Origin: CAYSCZ01 sp051155775
GTDB lineage: Bacteria; Bacteroidota; Bacteroidia; Cytophagales; Cyclobacteriaceae
Direction of reading: 5' to 3'
Length of the DNA: 64,000 nt
NCBI GenBank assembly: GCA_051155775.1
Contig: DAXETV010000002.1
Span: forward strand, 15,306-79,305
Of this stretch, positions 56,701 to 63,950 are shown in pieces (position 1 is the first letter of the stretch; every line of letters starts with the position of its first letter). The notes beneath the pieces were generated by a model that saw only the letters and a program-made list of their open reading frames with translations, made no database searches and was not told the DNA's origin. Position numbers and translations under genes: made by a program.

Positions 56701-56867
56701 CCACTGATGAGAAAGCCGTGATCATTGATTATAAAACCGGAAACCCACTCAAAAAACACAAGCATCAGGTTGAGCATTACGCTTACTTACTTCATGACAT
56801 GGGATATGAAAAGGTTGAAGGGTATCTGTTATACACTGAGGGACCAAGATTAACGCAGATAATATGA
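53718..56867 (+). CDS. AddA-type UvrD-like helicase/nuclease (exonuclease V beta-like subunit)
   Basis: 1049-residue subunit of the double-strand-break end-resection complex. The superfamily 1 helicase motifs are complete: motif I SSAGSGKTFTLA (about residues 10–21), Ia VTFTNKAAEEM, II DEFQDTS, III VGDVKQSIYRWRG, IV DTNYRS, V LTIHKAKGLEF and VI LYVALTRAEE. The C-terminus has the RecB-family nuclease motif VIIDYKTG with upstream Glu/Asp positions (RVDRIM). Its last 4 bases overlap the partner gene (ATGA). In Bacteroidota this pair is the AddAB-like enzyme that also resists or processes phage DNA ends. Confidence 0.93.
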   Translation: MSSKPFVVYRSSAGSGKTFTLAKEYIKLSLRSPDYFQKILAVTFTNKAAEEMKNRVISYLEALSKGEGLMTEMLLHETLLRPDELKEKAHQSLKCILHNYSRFSISTIDSFFHQVVRSFAMEIGIRGGFDVELDKDLVLDKVVDELLADIHHHKALVQWLKDFSIERLTQGEKYEIREEIKKLGNELFQERFKTKYSKFSENERNLEHITQLDRQLRKNIFSFENHLRSIGKKGLEAIAKHNLTEDDFSNKKKGVIGQFNKWNDRNFEAPNKTALKGSEDLTVWYTKASKNKEMIRSLAASTLQPLLVEGINFFNKNVETYKTALEIKRYLYVLGILTDLNVKLKQYREKNDLILISDLPDFLNQITANSDAPFIFEKVGHRYNHFLIDEFQDTSVFQWNNFQPLIKNSLASGNFNMIVGDVKQSIYRWRGSDWQIFSSGINQEITKEQTYERFLDTNYRSHNAVVAFNNSLFSYLSLTDNYRENLAETYRGVSQKVFKAPEENPGYVEVNFFPNDVDDQKHESINRTIKTVEKLQDNGYSTSDMAILVRNNKAGEEIVEGFYTYKSSERAQNKYNYDVVSAEFMYLRSSYVVKFILSIFKYLHTEDDIALAQIIYDYQVYILGYAKDENKLFLGSGTVHLLPDEFLLHKSTLTRLPLYEMVEGLIRIFSLYKVKTELAYLQAFQDAILDFSRNEKNTIGKFLEWWDETGHKRAVTPPKQVEAIQVLTIHKAKGLEFKVVLIPFCTWALDHNNRNDYIIWSNKHHKKLSAELDAVPLKYGKNLEETIYAEDYKQEKEKIFIDNLNILYVALTRAEEALIVFGGKQNDSKEDKNVSDLIYRYAQKGSHQAYWNENELQLKLGGLKSKSTQKSLEYHESIEDYISSSWRKKINIKKYGSDYLLEDQHLKAPRINEGVVIHEMLASIKYEYELKKLLNTSAIDWGLPEDIFEKITQQIQSIIKHPDINEYFQIDYKVDNELHLIAPDGSLYRVDRIMTTDEKAVIIDYKTGNPLKKHKHQVEHYAYLLHDMGYEKVEGYLLYTEGPRLTQII

Positions 56868-59719
56868 ACTTTCTGGAATCGTTGGCTGAAAAACTGGTAA
56901 AGGAACATAGAAATGACCTACATGATGTGATGTTGGTCTTTCCAAATAAGCGCTCGGGCTTATTTTTCAGAAAACACCTGGCTCAAAAGATCTCCAGGGT
57001 TTCTTTTGCTCCGGAGATCCTTGACCTGAATGATTTTATTTACTCATTATCACCATTAAAAGAATCCGATCAGCTGACTTTGGTTTTCTCGCTTCATAAG
57101 TGCGTCTCCGATTACTACAAAAACCAGGAATCACTGGATAAGTTCTTCTACTGGGGTGAGCTGTTATTGAATGACTTCGAAGAAATTGATCAACACCTCA
57201 TCAACGCGCAACAACTGTTTCAGAATGTGAGGAGTCTAAAAGAGCTGGAAAGTAAATTTTACTTCCTGGAAGAAAATGACATTGCCATAATTAAACGTTT
57301 TTGGGAAGGTTTTATACCCAAGGCCAGCCCTCTTCAGGAGCACTTTCTTTCCATTTGGAATATACTGGGATCAGTGTATGAAGATTTCAAATCAGGATTG
57401 TTGGATAGGCAGTCTGGTTATAAGGGAATGATCTACCGGTTAGTGGCTGAATCATGCAACAAAGGAATTTCTTTACCGGAAAAAGAAATTTGGTTTACTG
57501 GTTTTAATGCACTTACCAAGGCTGAAAAAACCATCATAAAACATTGTCTGGTTAATGGAAATGCCAATATTTTTTGGGATGTAGATGGCTATTATTTGAA
57601 TGATGAAGGACAGGAAGCCGGTGATTTCCTGAGAATATATGAAAAGGATCCGGTTTTTCAATCGTCATTCCCGAAGGTTGCTCCTGATGAGTTGAATAGT
57701 GATAAAAAAATAGTGGAGGCAATCGGTGTCCCGCTCGAGGTTGGCCAGGCAAAACATACCGGCTCCTACTTAAAAAAACTCGCTTCAGAAAGTGACTGGC
57801 AACCAGAAAAAACCGTGGTGGTTCTTTCCGATGAGCACTTACTATTTCCATTGCTAAACGCTCTGCCAAATGAGGTGACAGAAATCAACGTTACCATGGG
57901 TTACCCGGTGAAAGACACACCAGTCTATAACCTGGTAGACAGCTTAATCGAGCTTCAGCAATCCATCAAAACAACTAAGGATGGCGAGGTAGCCTTTTAC
58001 TACAAACCAGTGTTGGATATCATCTCCCACCCCTTGATTTTCTCAATTACTAAATACCTCAACAATAAGCTACTTAAGGAAATTCATAAAAAAAATAAGA
58101 TCTATCTATTCCAATCTGATTTTGGAAATGATGATGTCTTATATACCCTAATCTTTACAATCCTCAAAAAAGAACAAGACATTATCGATTATTTACTGGG
58201 TATTCTTCATCATGTGCATATATACAACACCAATCTGCATCTTGACCAGGAGTACATCTACCATCTGGTCAAAGCACTTCAGCGCATCAAAGGATTAACC
58301 AAAGTGCAAAATATCAGCCTTGATTTACACACCTTCAAAAAGCTTTTCCATCAAATATCTGCAAGTTTAAAAATCCCTTTTAAGGGCGAGCCATTAAAAG
58401 GCCTGCAAATCATGGGGATTTTGGAAACCCGTAACCTCGACTTTGAAAACTTGATTATTTTATCAATGAATGAAAATAGCTTCCCAAAGGAACAGAAAAG
58501 CGGATCATTTATTCCTTATGGTATCAGAAAAGCCTTTAAACTGCCAACCTATGAACACCAGCAATCAATCTATGCCTATTTATTTTACAGGCTGCTGCAT
58601 AATGCTAAAAACATCCGGGTTTATTACAATACACAAAGTGATTTTGGATTAAGCGGGGAGATCAGCAGGTTTATTACCCAGCTTGATTACGAGTCTAAAG
58701 TGAAAGTAAAGTATCGATCCTTATCAAATAACGTCAAAAAACTACCTGCCAAACCAATCACCATTAAAAAGGATAAAGCAGTAATGAAAAAGCTTGCAGA
58801 CTACCTTAAAAATGGTAAAAAGAAGTTTTCCCCCTCCGCTTTAAATACATATATAGACTGTCGTTTGAAGTTTTATTTCCGTTATATAGCCTGCTTATAT
58901 GAGCCTGAACAAACACAGGAGAAACTGGACCCTGCAATGTTCGGAAACATATTGCACTATGCAATGCAGGTACTTTACCAGGACATCGTTAAAAAACGTG
59001 ACCCAAAGATCATACAACCTGGTGATTTTGCAAGGCTTCGCTTTGGCATAGATGGTGCCCTCCAACTCGCTTTCAACCATTTCTATGACATCAATAATTC
59101 CAAAAAATTTAAGCTGGAGGGGAGGAATGTCATTCTTTCCGAAGTACTGAGGCAATACATGGAAAAAGTAATAAATCATGATGAACAATATGCGCCCTTT
59201 GAAATACAAAACCTGGAAGGTGGTGCAAGGGATGGTTTTAAAATGAATATGCCAATCTATGTTAATGACAGGGTGCTTGAAGTTGGTTTAAAAGGCATCA
59301 TCGACAGGGTTGATAAAAAGTCAGGGACGGTAAGGATAATCGATTACAAATCCGGCGGTGATGATAAAAATTTCAAGAACCTCGATTCATTGTTTGACCC
59401 GGGGATTAACAAAAGAAATAAAGCAGTCTTCCAGGTATTTTACTATGCAATGCTCTATCAGGAAGGATTTGGATCAGATTATGTGTTGAAACCTGGTATT
59501 TTTAATATGACCGAAATTTTCAAAGATAACTTTGACTTGGGCATTAAAGTGGAGAAAAAAAACGAGCTGGAAGATGTCAGGCCGTATTTAGAAGACTTTA
59601 AGAAACGAATAAAACGCTTACTCGAGGAAATCTATTCAACAGAGGCCGTTTATGATCAGACGGATGATTTAAAAAAGTGTGGCTTTTGCCAATATAATGA
59701 AATTTGTAAGAGGAATTAA
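56864..59719 (+). CDS. AddB-type PD-(D/E)XK nuclease subunit
   Basis: 951-residue partner of the upstream AddA-like helicase. The N-terminus VFPNKRSGLFFRKHL is a degenerate helicase start typical of AddB/RecC-like subunits. The C-terminal third holds the RecB-type nuclease with FSPSALNTYIDCRLKF, GNILHYAMQVLY, GIIDRVDKKSGTVRIIDYKSG, and four cysteines (Cys in YIDCRLKF plus C-x2-C-x5-C in KKCGFCQYNEICKRN) that suit an Fe-S cluster. Translation is coupled to addA. A hairpin possibly acting as terminator follows before the convergent thioredoxin gene. Confidence 0.92.
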   Translation: MNFLESLAEKLVKEHRNDLHDVMLVFPNKRSGLFFRKHLAQKISRVSFAPEILDLNDFIYSLSPLKESDQLTLVFSLHKCVSDYYKNQESLDKFFYWGELLLNDFEEIDQHLINAQQLFQNVRSLKELESKFYFLEENDIAIIKRFWEGFIPKASPLQEHFLSIWNILGSVYEDFKSGLLDRQSGYKGMIYRLVAESCNKGISLPEKEIWFTGFNALTKAEKTIIKHCLVNGNANIFWDVDGYYLNDEGQEAGDFLRIYEKDPVFQSSFPKVAPDELNSDKKIVEAIGVPLEVGQAKHTGSYLKKLASESDWQPEKTVVVLSDEHLLFPLLNALPNEVTEINVTMGYPVKDTPVYNLVDSLIELQQSIKTTKDGEVAFYYKPVLDIISHPLIFSITKYLNNKLLKEIHKKNKIYLFQSDFGNDDVLYTLIFTILKKEQDIIDYLLGILHHVHIYNTNLHLDQEYIYHLVKALQRIKGLTKVQNISLDLHTFKKLFHQISASLKIPFKGEPLKGLQIMGILETRNLDFENLIILSMNENSFPKEQKSGSFIPYGIRKAFKLPTYEHQQSIYAYLFYRLLHNAKNIRVYYNTQSDFGLSGEISRFITQLDYESKVKVKYRSLSNNVKKLPAKPITIKKDKAVMKKLADYLKNGKKKFSPSALNTYIDCRLKFYFRYIACLYEPEQTQEKLDPAMFGNILHYAMQVLYQDIVKKRDPKIIQPGDFARLRFGIDGALQLAFNHFYDINNSKKFKLEGRNVILSEVLRQYMEKVINHDEQYAPFEIQNLEGGARDGFKMNMPIYVNDRVLEVGLKGIIDRVDKKSGTVRIIDYKSGGDDKNFKNLDSLFDPGINKRNKAVFQVFYYAMLYQEGFGSDYVLKPGIFNMTEIFKDNFDLGIKVEKKNELEDVRPYLEDFKKRIKRLLEEIYSTEAVYDQTDDLKKCGFCQYNEICKRN

Positions 59720-59770
59720 AAAGGGCTATTCTTAAGCGTATGGTATCAAATATTTTTAAATAGCCCCTTT
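59720..59770. terminator. Bidirectional terminator-like hairpin between addB and trxA
   Basis: AAAGGGCTATT (59720–59730) can pair with AATAGCCCCTTT (59759–59770) with one bulged C and a 28-base loop. A/T tracts flank both sides, so it could end both converging transcripts. The long loop makes it weaker than a classic terminator. Confidence 0.45.
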
Positions 59771-59775
59771 AATAA

Positions 59776-60099
59776 TTAAGCTACCTGAGCCCCTAGTTTT
59801 TCGCTCAGAACAGTTTTAGGTACTGCACCTACCTGTTTGTCCACAATCTCTCCATTTTTAAATACCAGCAAGGTGGGAATACTTCTGATTCCGTACTTGG
59901 CTGAAACTTCAGGATTGGTATCTACATCTAATTTCCCGACTATCGCTTTACCATCATATTCATCCGCAAGCTCCTCAACTATAGGTGCAATCATTTTACA
60001 TGGGCCACACCATTCAGCCCAAAAGTCTACCAAAACAGGTTTTTCGGTATTAACTACCTCATCGAAGTTTGTATCTGTTAATTCTACAGGTTTTGCCAT
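59776..60099 (-). CDS. trxA: Thioredoxin
   Basis: 107-residue dithiol protein-disulfide reductase. The active site WCGPC (residues 30–34), the conserved Asp in VLVDFWAEW and the cis-Pro in GIRSIPTLLVF are present. Cytoplasmic, with no signal peptide. A near-consensus -7 box (TATATTTA, about 60140–60133 on the minus strand) lies about 34 bases upstream. It converges with addB. Confidence 0.95.
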   Translation of the reverse strand: MAKPVELTDTNFDEVVNTEKPVLVDFWAEWCGPCKMIAPIVEELADEYDGKAIVGKLDVDTNPEVSAKYGIRSIPTLLVFKNGEIVDKQVGAVPKTVLSEKLGAQVA

Positions 60100-60427
60100 G
60101 GTTATAATAAATTAAATCTAATTGCGAAGACGTAAATATATGGATTTAAGTTGTTGATACCTACCGGATGGTTTTATTGGTGTATGGCAGGTGACAAATT
60201 TATTTTGCCTTCATTTTGATTGTCCTAGATATCTCTTTAACCCAATCAAGCTTATTCATGGTGAAGAGATACAAAAAAAATAAATTAAGGCGCACATTAT
60301 CAGGCATGGAAGCATCTATAACAACTTAGCACGTGATATTTATCATGGTCAGCCGCAAAATGCACTGAGCAGATTTTGATATTTCTCAGATATTCCAAAC
60401 CTTTAGAGTCTAATAACTTTAATTGAT
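60100..60427. other. Divergent intergenic region between trxA and the YciI gene
   Basis: Contains a near -7 box for trxA on the minus strand. Reading the minus strand around 60181–60255 gives a 19-codon ORF (MNKLDWVKEISRTIKMKAK), too short to support as a gene. TAACTTTA, a weak -7 match, lies near the YciI start. Nothing else was recognised. Confidence 0.4.
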
Positions 60428-60709
60428 ATGTATTTCTTATTGAGCTATTATGTAGTGGATGATTATATCGAAAAAAGGCAACCTTACAGGGCAGAGCATC
60501 TAAGTATGGCCAAGGAAGCACATGATCGAGGTGAGCTATTGCTTGGTGGTGCTTTGACAGATCCCGCCGACCAGGCCATCCTATTATTTAAAGGGGAAGA
60601 CGATAGTGCTGCCCTAGAATTTGCAAAAAATGATCCCTACGTTAAAAACGGTGTTGTCAAGTTCTGGGAGATCAGAAAATGGACCGTGGTAATTGGAGGT
60701 GAAGAATAA
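60428..60709 (+). CDS. YciI family protein
   Basis: 93-residue ferredoxin-like-fold protein. The YciI signatures are present: a conserved first strand FLLSYYVVDDYIEKR, the catalytic-type His in YRAEHLSMAKEA and the second segment GELLLGGALTDPADQAILLFK, followed by DPYVKNGVV. YciI proteins are small enzymes or dimers of variable function (some are dehydrochlorinases); the role here is unknown. Confidence 0.88.
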   Translation: MYFLLSYYVVDDYIEKRQPYRAEHLSMAKEAHDRGELLLGGALTDPADQAILLFKGEDDSAALEFAKNDPYVKNGVVKFWEIRKWTVVIGGEE

Positions 60710-60714
60710 ATCAA

Positions 60715-61635
60715 TTAATATTTCGTTGACGCAATCGCTTCTTTGATTACTTGTGCTGAGTTATGGAATTTGTCCCTTTCTGAGTCACTCATATCAACAT
60801 CCAGCACATACTCTACACCTTGCTCGCTGACGATGGAAGGCAAAGAAAATGCCACGTCTTGCAGTCCGGGTGAATTATTCATGACGGTAGATAGCGTGAT
60901 AATCCTCCGTTCACCTCTTAAAATCCATTTAATTAAAGTGGCTGTTACCAGGCCTATAGCATGATTGGTGGTACCCTTTCTTTGAATAATCTCATAAGCA
61001 GCCCTTCTTACTTTGTCTGCTATCTCTTCTTCATCGGCGGATGACCAACCTTTCCAATCACGGATTTTGGTTCCGCCAATGGTAGCAGCTGACCATAATA
61101 CGACCTCAGAATCACCATGTTCACCTATAACGTGTGCATGGACGCTTCTTGGGTCAATGTTCAGCCTTCTTCCTGTAATCTCTCGTAGTCGAGCCGTATC
61201 CAGCATAGTACCGGTACCAATAACCCGGCCGGGCGGTAAACCTGAAAATTTTTGATAATAATAGGTAAGTACATCAACCGGGTTTGCCACAATTATCAAA
61301 ATACCCTGATAGCCTGTCAGTTGGTCGGAAATATTTTTTGCTATACCAATATTATCATTTAGTAAATCCAGGCGACTTTCATCAGGATTTCCCCCACGGC
61401 CAGCAGTAATCACTATGGCACCGCAGTTCATCATTTCGTTAATCGAGGCAGCACGCACATTAGCCGCTGGGAAAAAGGAAGATCCATGATTAAAGTCCAT
61501 TGCCTCACCTTCCGCAATACCTTCCCGCACATCATTGAGTAATAATTCCCGACATAATCCTCGTTGCAAGATTGAGATCGCCACGCTGGTTCCTACCCAG
61601 CCCATTCCTACTATTCCGATTGATCTAAGCGCCAT
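60715..61635 (-). CDS. Lactate/malate dehydrogenase family protein with unusual specificity loop
   Basis: 306-residue NAD-dependent 2-hydroxyacid dehydrogenase. It has the Rossmann motif GIVGMGWVG (residues 7–15), the Asp/Arg relay D146 and R149 (MLDTARLR), the catalytic His173 (IGEHGDS), and C-terminal helices typical of LDH. At the substrate-specificity position, where LDH has Gln (TAGANQKPGETR) and malate dehydrogenase has Arg, this protein reads TAGRGGNPDESR, with Gly82. This leaves a wider, uncharged pocket, so the substrate may be another hydroxyacid. It is convergent with the YciI gene. Confidence 0.85.
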   Translation of the reverse strand: MALRSIGIVGMGWVGTSVAISILQRGLCRELLLNDVREGIAEGEAMDFNHGSSFFPAANVRAASINEMMNCGAIVITAGRGGNPDESRLDLLNDNIGIAKNISDQLTGYQGILIIVANPVDVLTYYYQKFSGLPPGRVIGTGTMLDTARLREITGRRLNIDPRSVHAHVIGEHGDSEVVLWSAATIGGTKIRDWKGWSSADEEEIADKVRRAAYEIIQRKGTTNHAIGLVTATLIKWILRGERRIITLSTVMNNSPGLQDVAFSLPSIVSEQGVEYVLDVDMSDSERDKFHNSAQVIKEAIASTKY

Positions 61636-61833
61636 TGGTCCTTTTTATTGATTAAAAAAATATGGAAAGATATGTTTTTCTTCTTGTTATATTTTGCATT
61701 ACCAGGTAACCAAACCAACAACATACTGTACCACATAACAACCGGCTGTGGTGTGCATGTCCACATGTTAATTTTCTCTAATAAAAGTAGTGGAACTGTG
61801 CCAAAAACCATAACCTGACAGATAGAAATTTAC
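61636..61833. other. Non-coding stretch upstream of the LDH-like gene
   Basis: Leads from the LDH-like start to the transposase remnant. No ORF or motif beyond AT-rich sequence was recognised. Confidence 0.4.
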
Positions 61834-61990
61834 CTATTTCAATTTTTTCCTTCTGCTAATCTTTCGAAGGGCTAGCTCACCACCCTCTTTATACAACTTT
61901 TGAAACTTATAAACTTCTGATACACTTCCTAATTACTGAGCCAAGTTCAATAGACCTAACTTGGGCTGGATTAACTTTTTTCTTTTGTCA
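61834..61990 (-). pseudogene. Remnant of an IS481-type transposase, N-terminal part
   Basis: Reading the minus strand in one frame gives KKLIQPKLGLLNLAQ, a stop codon, then LGSVSEVYKFQKLYKEGGELALRKISRRKKLK and a final stop. The pieces match the N-terminal helix-turn-helix of IS481 transposases (pattern KLIQPKVGLLKLAEELGNVS…YEEGGEEALREISRRK, from memory of the family). A stretch of about 13 residues around the MGYSRDTFYR region is deleted, and one sense codon has become a stop. The catalytic DDE part is absent. Therefore a decayed insertion-sequence fragment rather than an active element. Confidence 0.65.
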
Positions 61991-62066
61991 TCTTTAATTA
62001 ATCTGTACAAATGTACGATGTCAGATTAAGTCTTGGTTATTTTACCATATACAATTAATTTCTTTC

Positions 62067-62207
62067 TCATTTTATACATTTTTGTAGATGTGGATCTTCT
62101 AAAGATTTCAAATATTTCTTCCTCTCTAATGATTCTCCACCAAATGTGGCTTTGAGTTCTTGTTTAAATACCTCTAAATCTTCCTTTGTTAAAATTGTCA
62201 TTGACAT
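62067..62207 (-). pseudogene. Remnant of a small helix-turn-helix (excisionase-like) gene
   Basis: The minus strand encodes 46 residues from ATG 62207–62205 to TGA 62069–62067, MSMTILTKEDLEVFKQELKA and then GESLERKKYLKSLEDPHL. The start (ILTKEDLxxFKxEL) resembles Bacteroidota excisionase-like HTH proteins of mobile elements, which then continue with an HTH near KSxDV. In another frame directly following, KMRKKLIVYGKIT resembles the next part (LQKMRxKG…YTKIG). So the gene appears frameshifted and truncated. Assignment is by pattern memory. Confidence 0.45.
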
Positions 62208-62602
62208 AGATTATCTGATTAAGTGTGCTTAACTATTGTTTTGAGGCGAAATTGAAGAAAGAAAAAATACGGATAAGGTTACCGAGGTTACTGTTACAGT
62301 GTTACCCCTTTGATAATCAATGATTTACATTTTTAAAAAAGTTGCTTCTAAAATCGTATTAATCGTATTTATATCGTTTGCATTCCGGCTCTTAATTGAA
62401 ATAGATCGAATTGACAAGTAATGGTCTATTCCGCTCGATGTGTCACTAAATTTGTGAAACCCTTAGGATTAACGTAAACTACTCATTTTCAATATATTAC
62501 AAGATATTTTAACAATCAGGTAACCAATTGTCACGGAACACTTTATCAAGTGATAAAGATTTCTCTCTCTACGTTCGAAATAATAGGATAAAACGTACTT
62601 GG
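62208..62602. other. Non-coding stretch after the mobile-element remnants
   Basis: AT-rich DNA without an ORF of coding character on either strand. It separates the two degraded fragments from the 62603–63282 gene pair. No recognisable att site or inverted repeat was seen. Confidence 0.4.
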
Positions 62603-62959
62603 TTAAGCTTTCAATTCTTTTCTTATGTAGTTTAGTTGCTTGACGATGAAGTCATGAAAAAACTGCTTTGTGGTATGAGATGGATTGTAAAACCGAGCTT
62701 TAAAACTGTCGAATGAAATGGATTCTGCTTTAGGTGTACTGGTATTTTTGGTGACAAATCTGATCAAATCACTCACACTTTCTGGCTCAATTGTTTTCAT
62801 GTCCGAAAGAACTTTAAAAATATACGCCAATTGAGCTACTGATAAGTTAACCTTGATTTTTTCAGGTAATTCTTCGCTTATTGGTGCCATAAACCTACTA
62901 TGAGGTGATTGGGCATCTATTGTGATATTGATGTTGATGTCTACTTCTTGCTTGGCCAT
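62603..62959 (-). CDS. Hypothetical protein, possibly RteC-like C-terminal domain
   Basis: 118-residue protein. Segments such as KVNLSVAQLAYIFKVL, LIRFVTKNTSTPKAESIS and SFKARFYNPSHTTKQFFHDF recall the C-terminal domain of RteC-type proteins from Bacteroides conjugative elements. The resemblance is from memory and moderate. The ATG overlaps the stop of the next gene upstream (TAATG), so the two are translationally coupled. Position beside mobile-element remnants supports an accessory origin. Confidence 0.55.
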   Translation of the reverse strand: MAKQEVDININITIDAQSPHSRFMAPISEELPEKIKVNLSVAQLAYIFKVLSDMKTIEPESVSDLIRFVTKNTSTPKAESISFDSFKARFYNPSHTTKQFFHDFIVKQLNYIRKELKA

Positions 62960-63282
62960 TATCTCTTTATAAAATGCAATCCGAGGAGGCTGAGTTTATC
63001 CCCATTGTCAATTGATCTTTTGAGCTTGGTTACATCCTTTTTCCAAACCCTTCTTAGCTGCTCGTAATCCTGATTAAATTTTTCAGTGGCTTTTTTATAC
63101 TCCATTTCGTGTTTTTCCAGCTTAATTTTTCTCCTCTCTAGCTTTGAAAGGGCTTCTTTAGAGTACTCTCCAAAAATATCTTCTTTCAAGTCATCCGACA
63201 GATGATCTTCAAGCTCAGCAAGCCCTTTAACAAGGTTGGATATGTGGTTTTTAAGGGAGGTGTAGTGTTTATATCGGATCAT
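62959..63282 (-). CDS. Hypothetical coiled-coil protein
   Basis: 107 residues, almost entirely helical with strong heptad-like Lys/Glu repeats (about residues 40–95, LSKLERRKIKLEKHEMEYKK). No signal peptide, no known motif. It forms a coupled pair with the downstream RteC-like gene (TAATG overlap). Function unknown; probably part of the same accessory module. Confidence 0.55.
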   Translation of the reverse strand: MIRYKHYTSLKNHISNLVKGLAELEDHLSDDLKEDIFGEYSKEALSKLERRKIKLEKHEMEYKKATEKFNQDYEQLRRVWKKDVTKLKRSIDNGDKLSLLGLHFIKR

Positions 63283-63394
63283 TGGCTTTCTTTTTTTTGT
63301 AAAAATTGTTTTCTTTCTAACAGAGTATCCTCAATGGCCTACGACTTGAGCCCATTTGGAGAGGGGCTAAACAATGAAGCAAGAACCATAAACA

Positions 63395-63476
63395 GCACGG
63401 AAGTAACTTCCGTGCCAGTTGGAGGATTTGTAGCTCTCTTATTTTTCTTCTCAAAGAAAAAGGTCCTCACAATGTG
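63395..63476. repeat. Cluster of three inverted repeats
   Basis: GCACGGAAG-TAA-CTTCCGTGC (63395–63415) is a perfect 9-bp stem. About 40 bases on, TTTTTCTT-CTCA-AAGAAAAA forms an 8-bp stem (around 63440–63460). CTCACA-A-TGTGAG (around 63465–63477) is a third dyad. They lie in the gap between two minus-strand accessory genes. Such clusters occur at transfer origins, att regions or leader structures of mobile elements; none of these can be confirmed here. Confidence 0.5.
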
Positions 63477-63513
63477 AGTCCCTTTTCTAACTAGTAAACA
63501 TGAAGAGGTTCTT

Positions 63514-63777
63514 TTAGTTGACATGTTTTTTTGAAATCCTAAATCGGAGGGATATCCTTTTCAAGGTGACATCCACCTTTTCCTGCCCATCCAACGACCA
63601 CAACCGACAATACTTCTTGAACATCATCGTATCCCTGGCCAGCGCGTGGAGTAATAATTTCTCTAATGTGCTGACTGTTCCCAGCTTGTATTTCGAATAA
63701 AGGACTACAAAACGATCTTTGGTTAAATCCGAAAGTTCAGTGGCACTATATGAGGAATTGCTATTTCTTGTATGCAT
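63514..63777 (-). CDS. Hypothetical protein, 87 residues
   Basis: Unrecognised small basic protein, with a helix-rich middle (LGTVSTLEKLLLHALARD, about residues 32–49) and a Lys/Arg-rich tail. It lies between the hairpin cluster and the minus-strand terminator in the mobile region. Coding is plausible but unproven. Confidence 0.4.
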   Translation of the reverse strand: MHTRNSNSSYSATELSDLTKDRFVVLYSKYKLGTVSTLEKLLLHALARDTMMFKKYCRLWSLDGQEKVDVTLKRISLRFRISKKHVN

Positions 63778-63815
63778 GGTCTTGATCCAACGTTTCTCTT
63801 ATCTGCACAGCATTC

Positions 63816-63843
63816 AAAAAGGGCAAGGCCTTATACCTTGCCC
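63816..63843 (-). terminator. Intrinsic terminator (minus strand)
   Basis: On the minus strand GGGCAAGG (63843–63836), a 7-base loop and CCTTGCCC (63828–63821) are followed by a T5 run. It is a strong hairpin. It lies downstream of a reading frame entering from the right window edge. Confidence 0.75.
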
Positions 63844-63950
63844 ATCCTACCGCAGCATCGTTCTATTTCACCCTTTCAAACAAAAACGATTCCCACGGCC
63901 TCTACTGCTGGCTTGAAAAGCCTTAAATCCCAAAAACACAAACAATGCCA

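Noticed and set aside
63202..63477. Plus-strand ORF crossing the hairpin cluster
   Set aside because: Overlaps the 5' end of the minus-strand coiled-coil gene, has poor composition, and its ending is produced by the hairpin DNA.
63339..63524. Minus-strand ORF of 61 codons across the hairpin cluster
   Set aside because: No motif, start region overlaps the end of the neighbouring gene, and inverted repeats force its sequence; coding cannot be supported.
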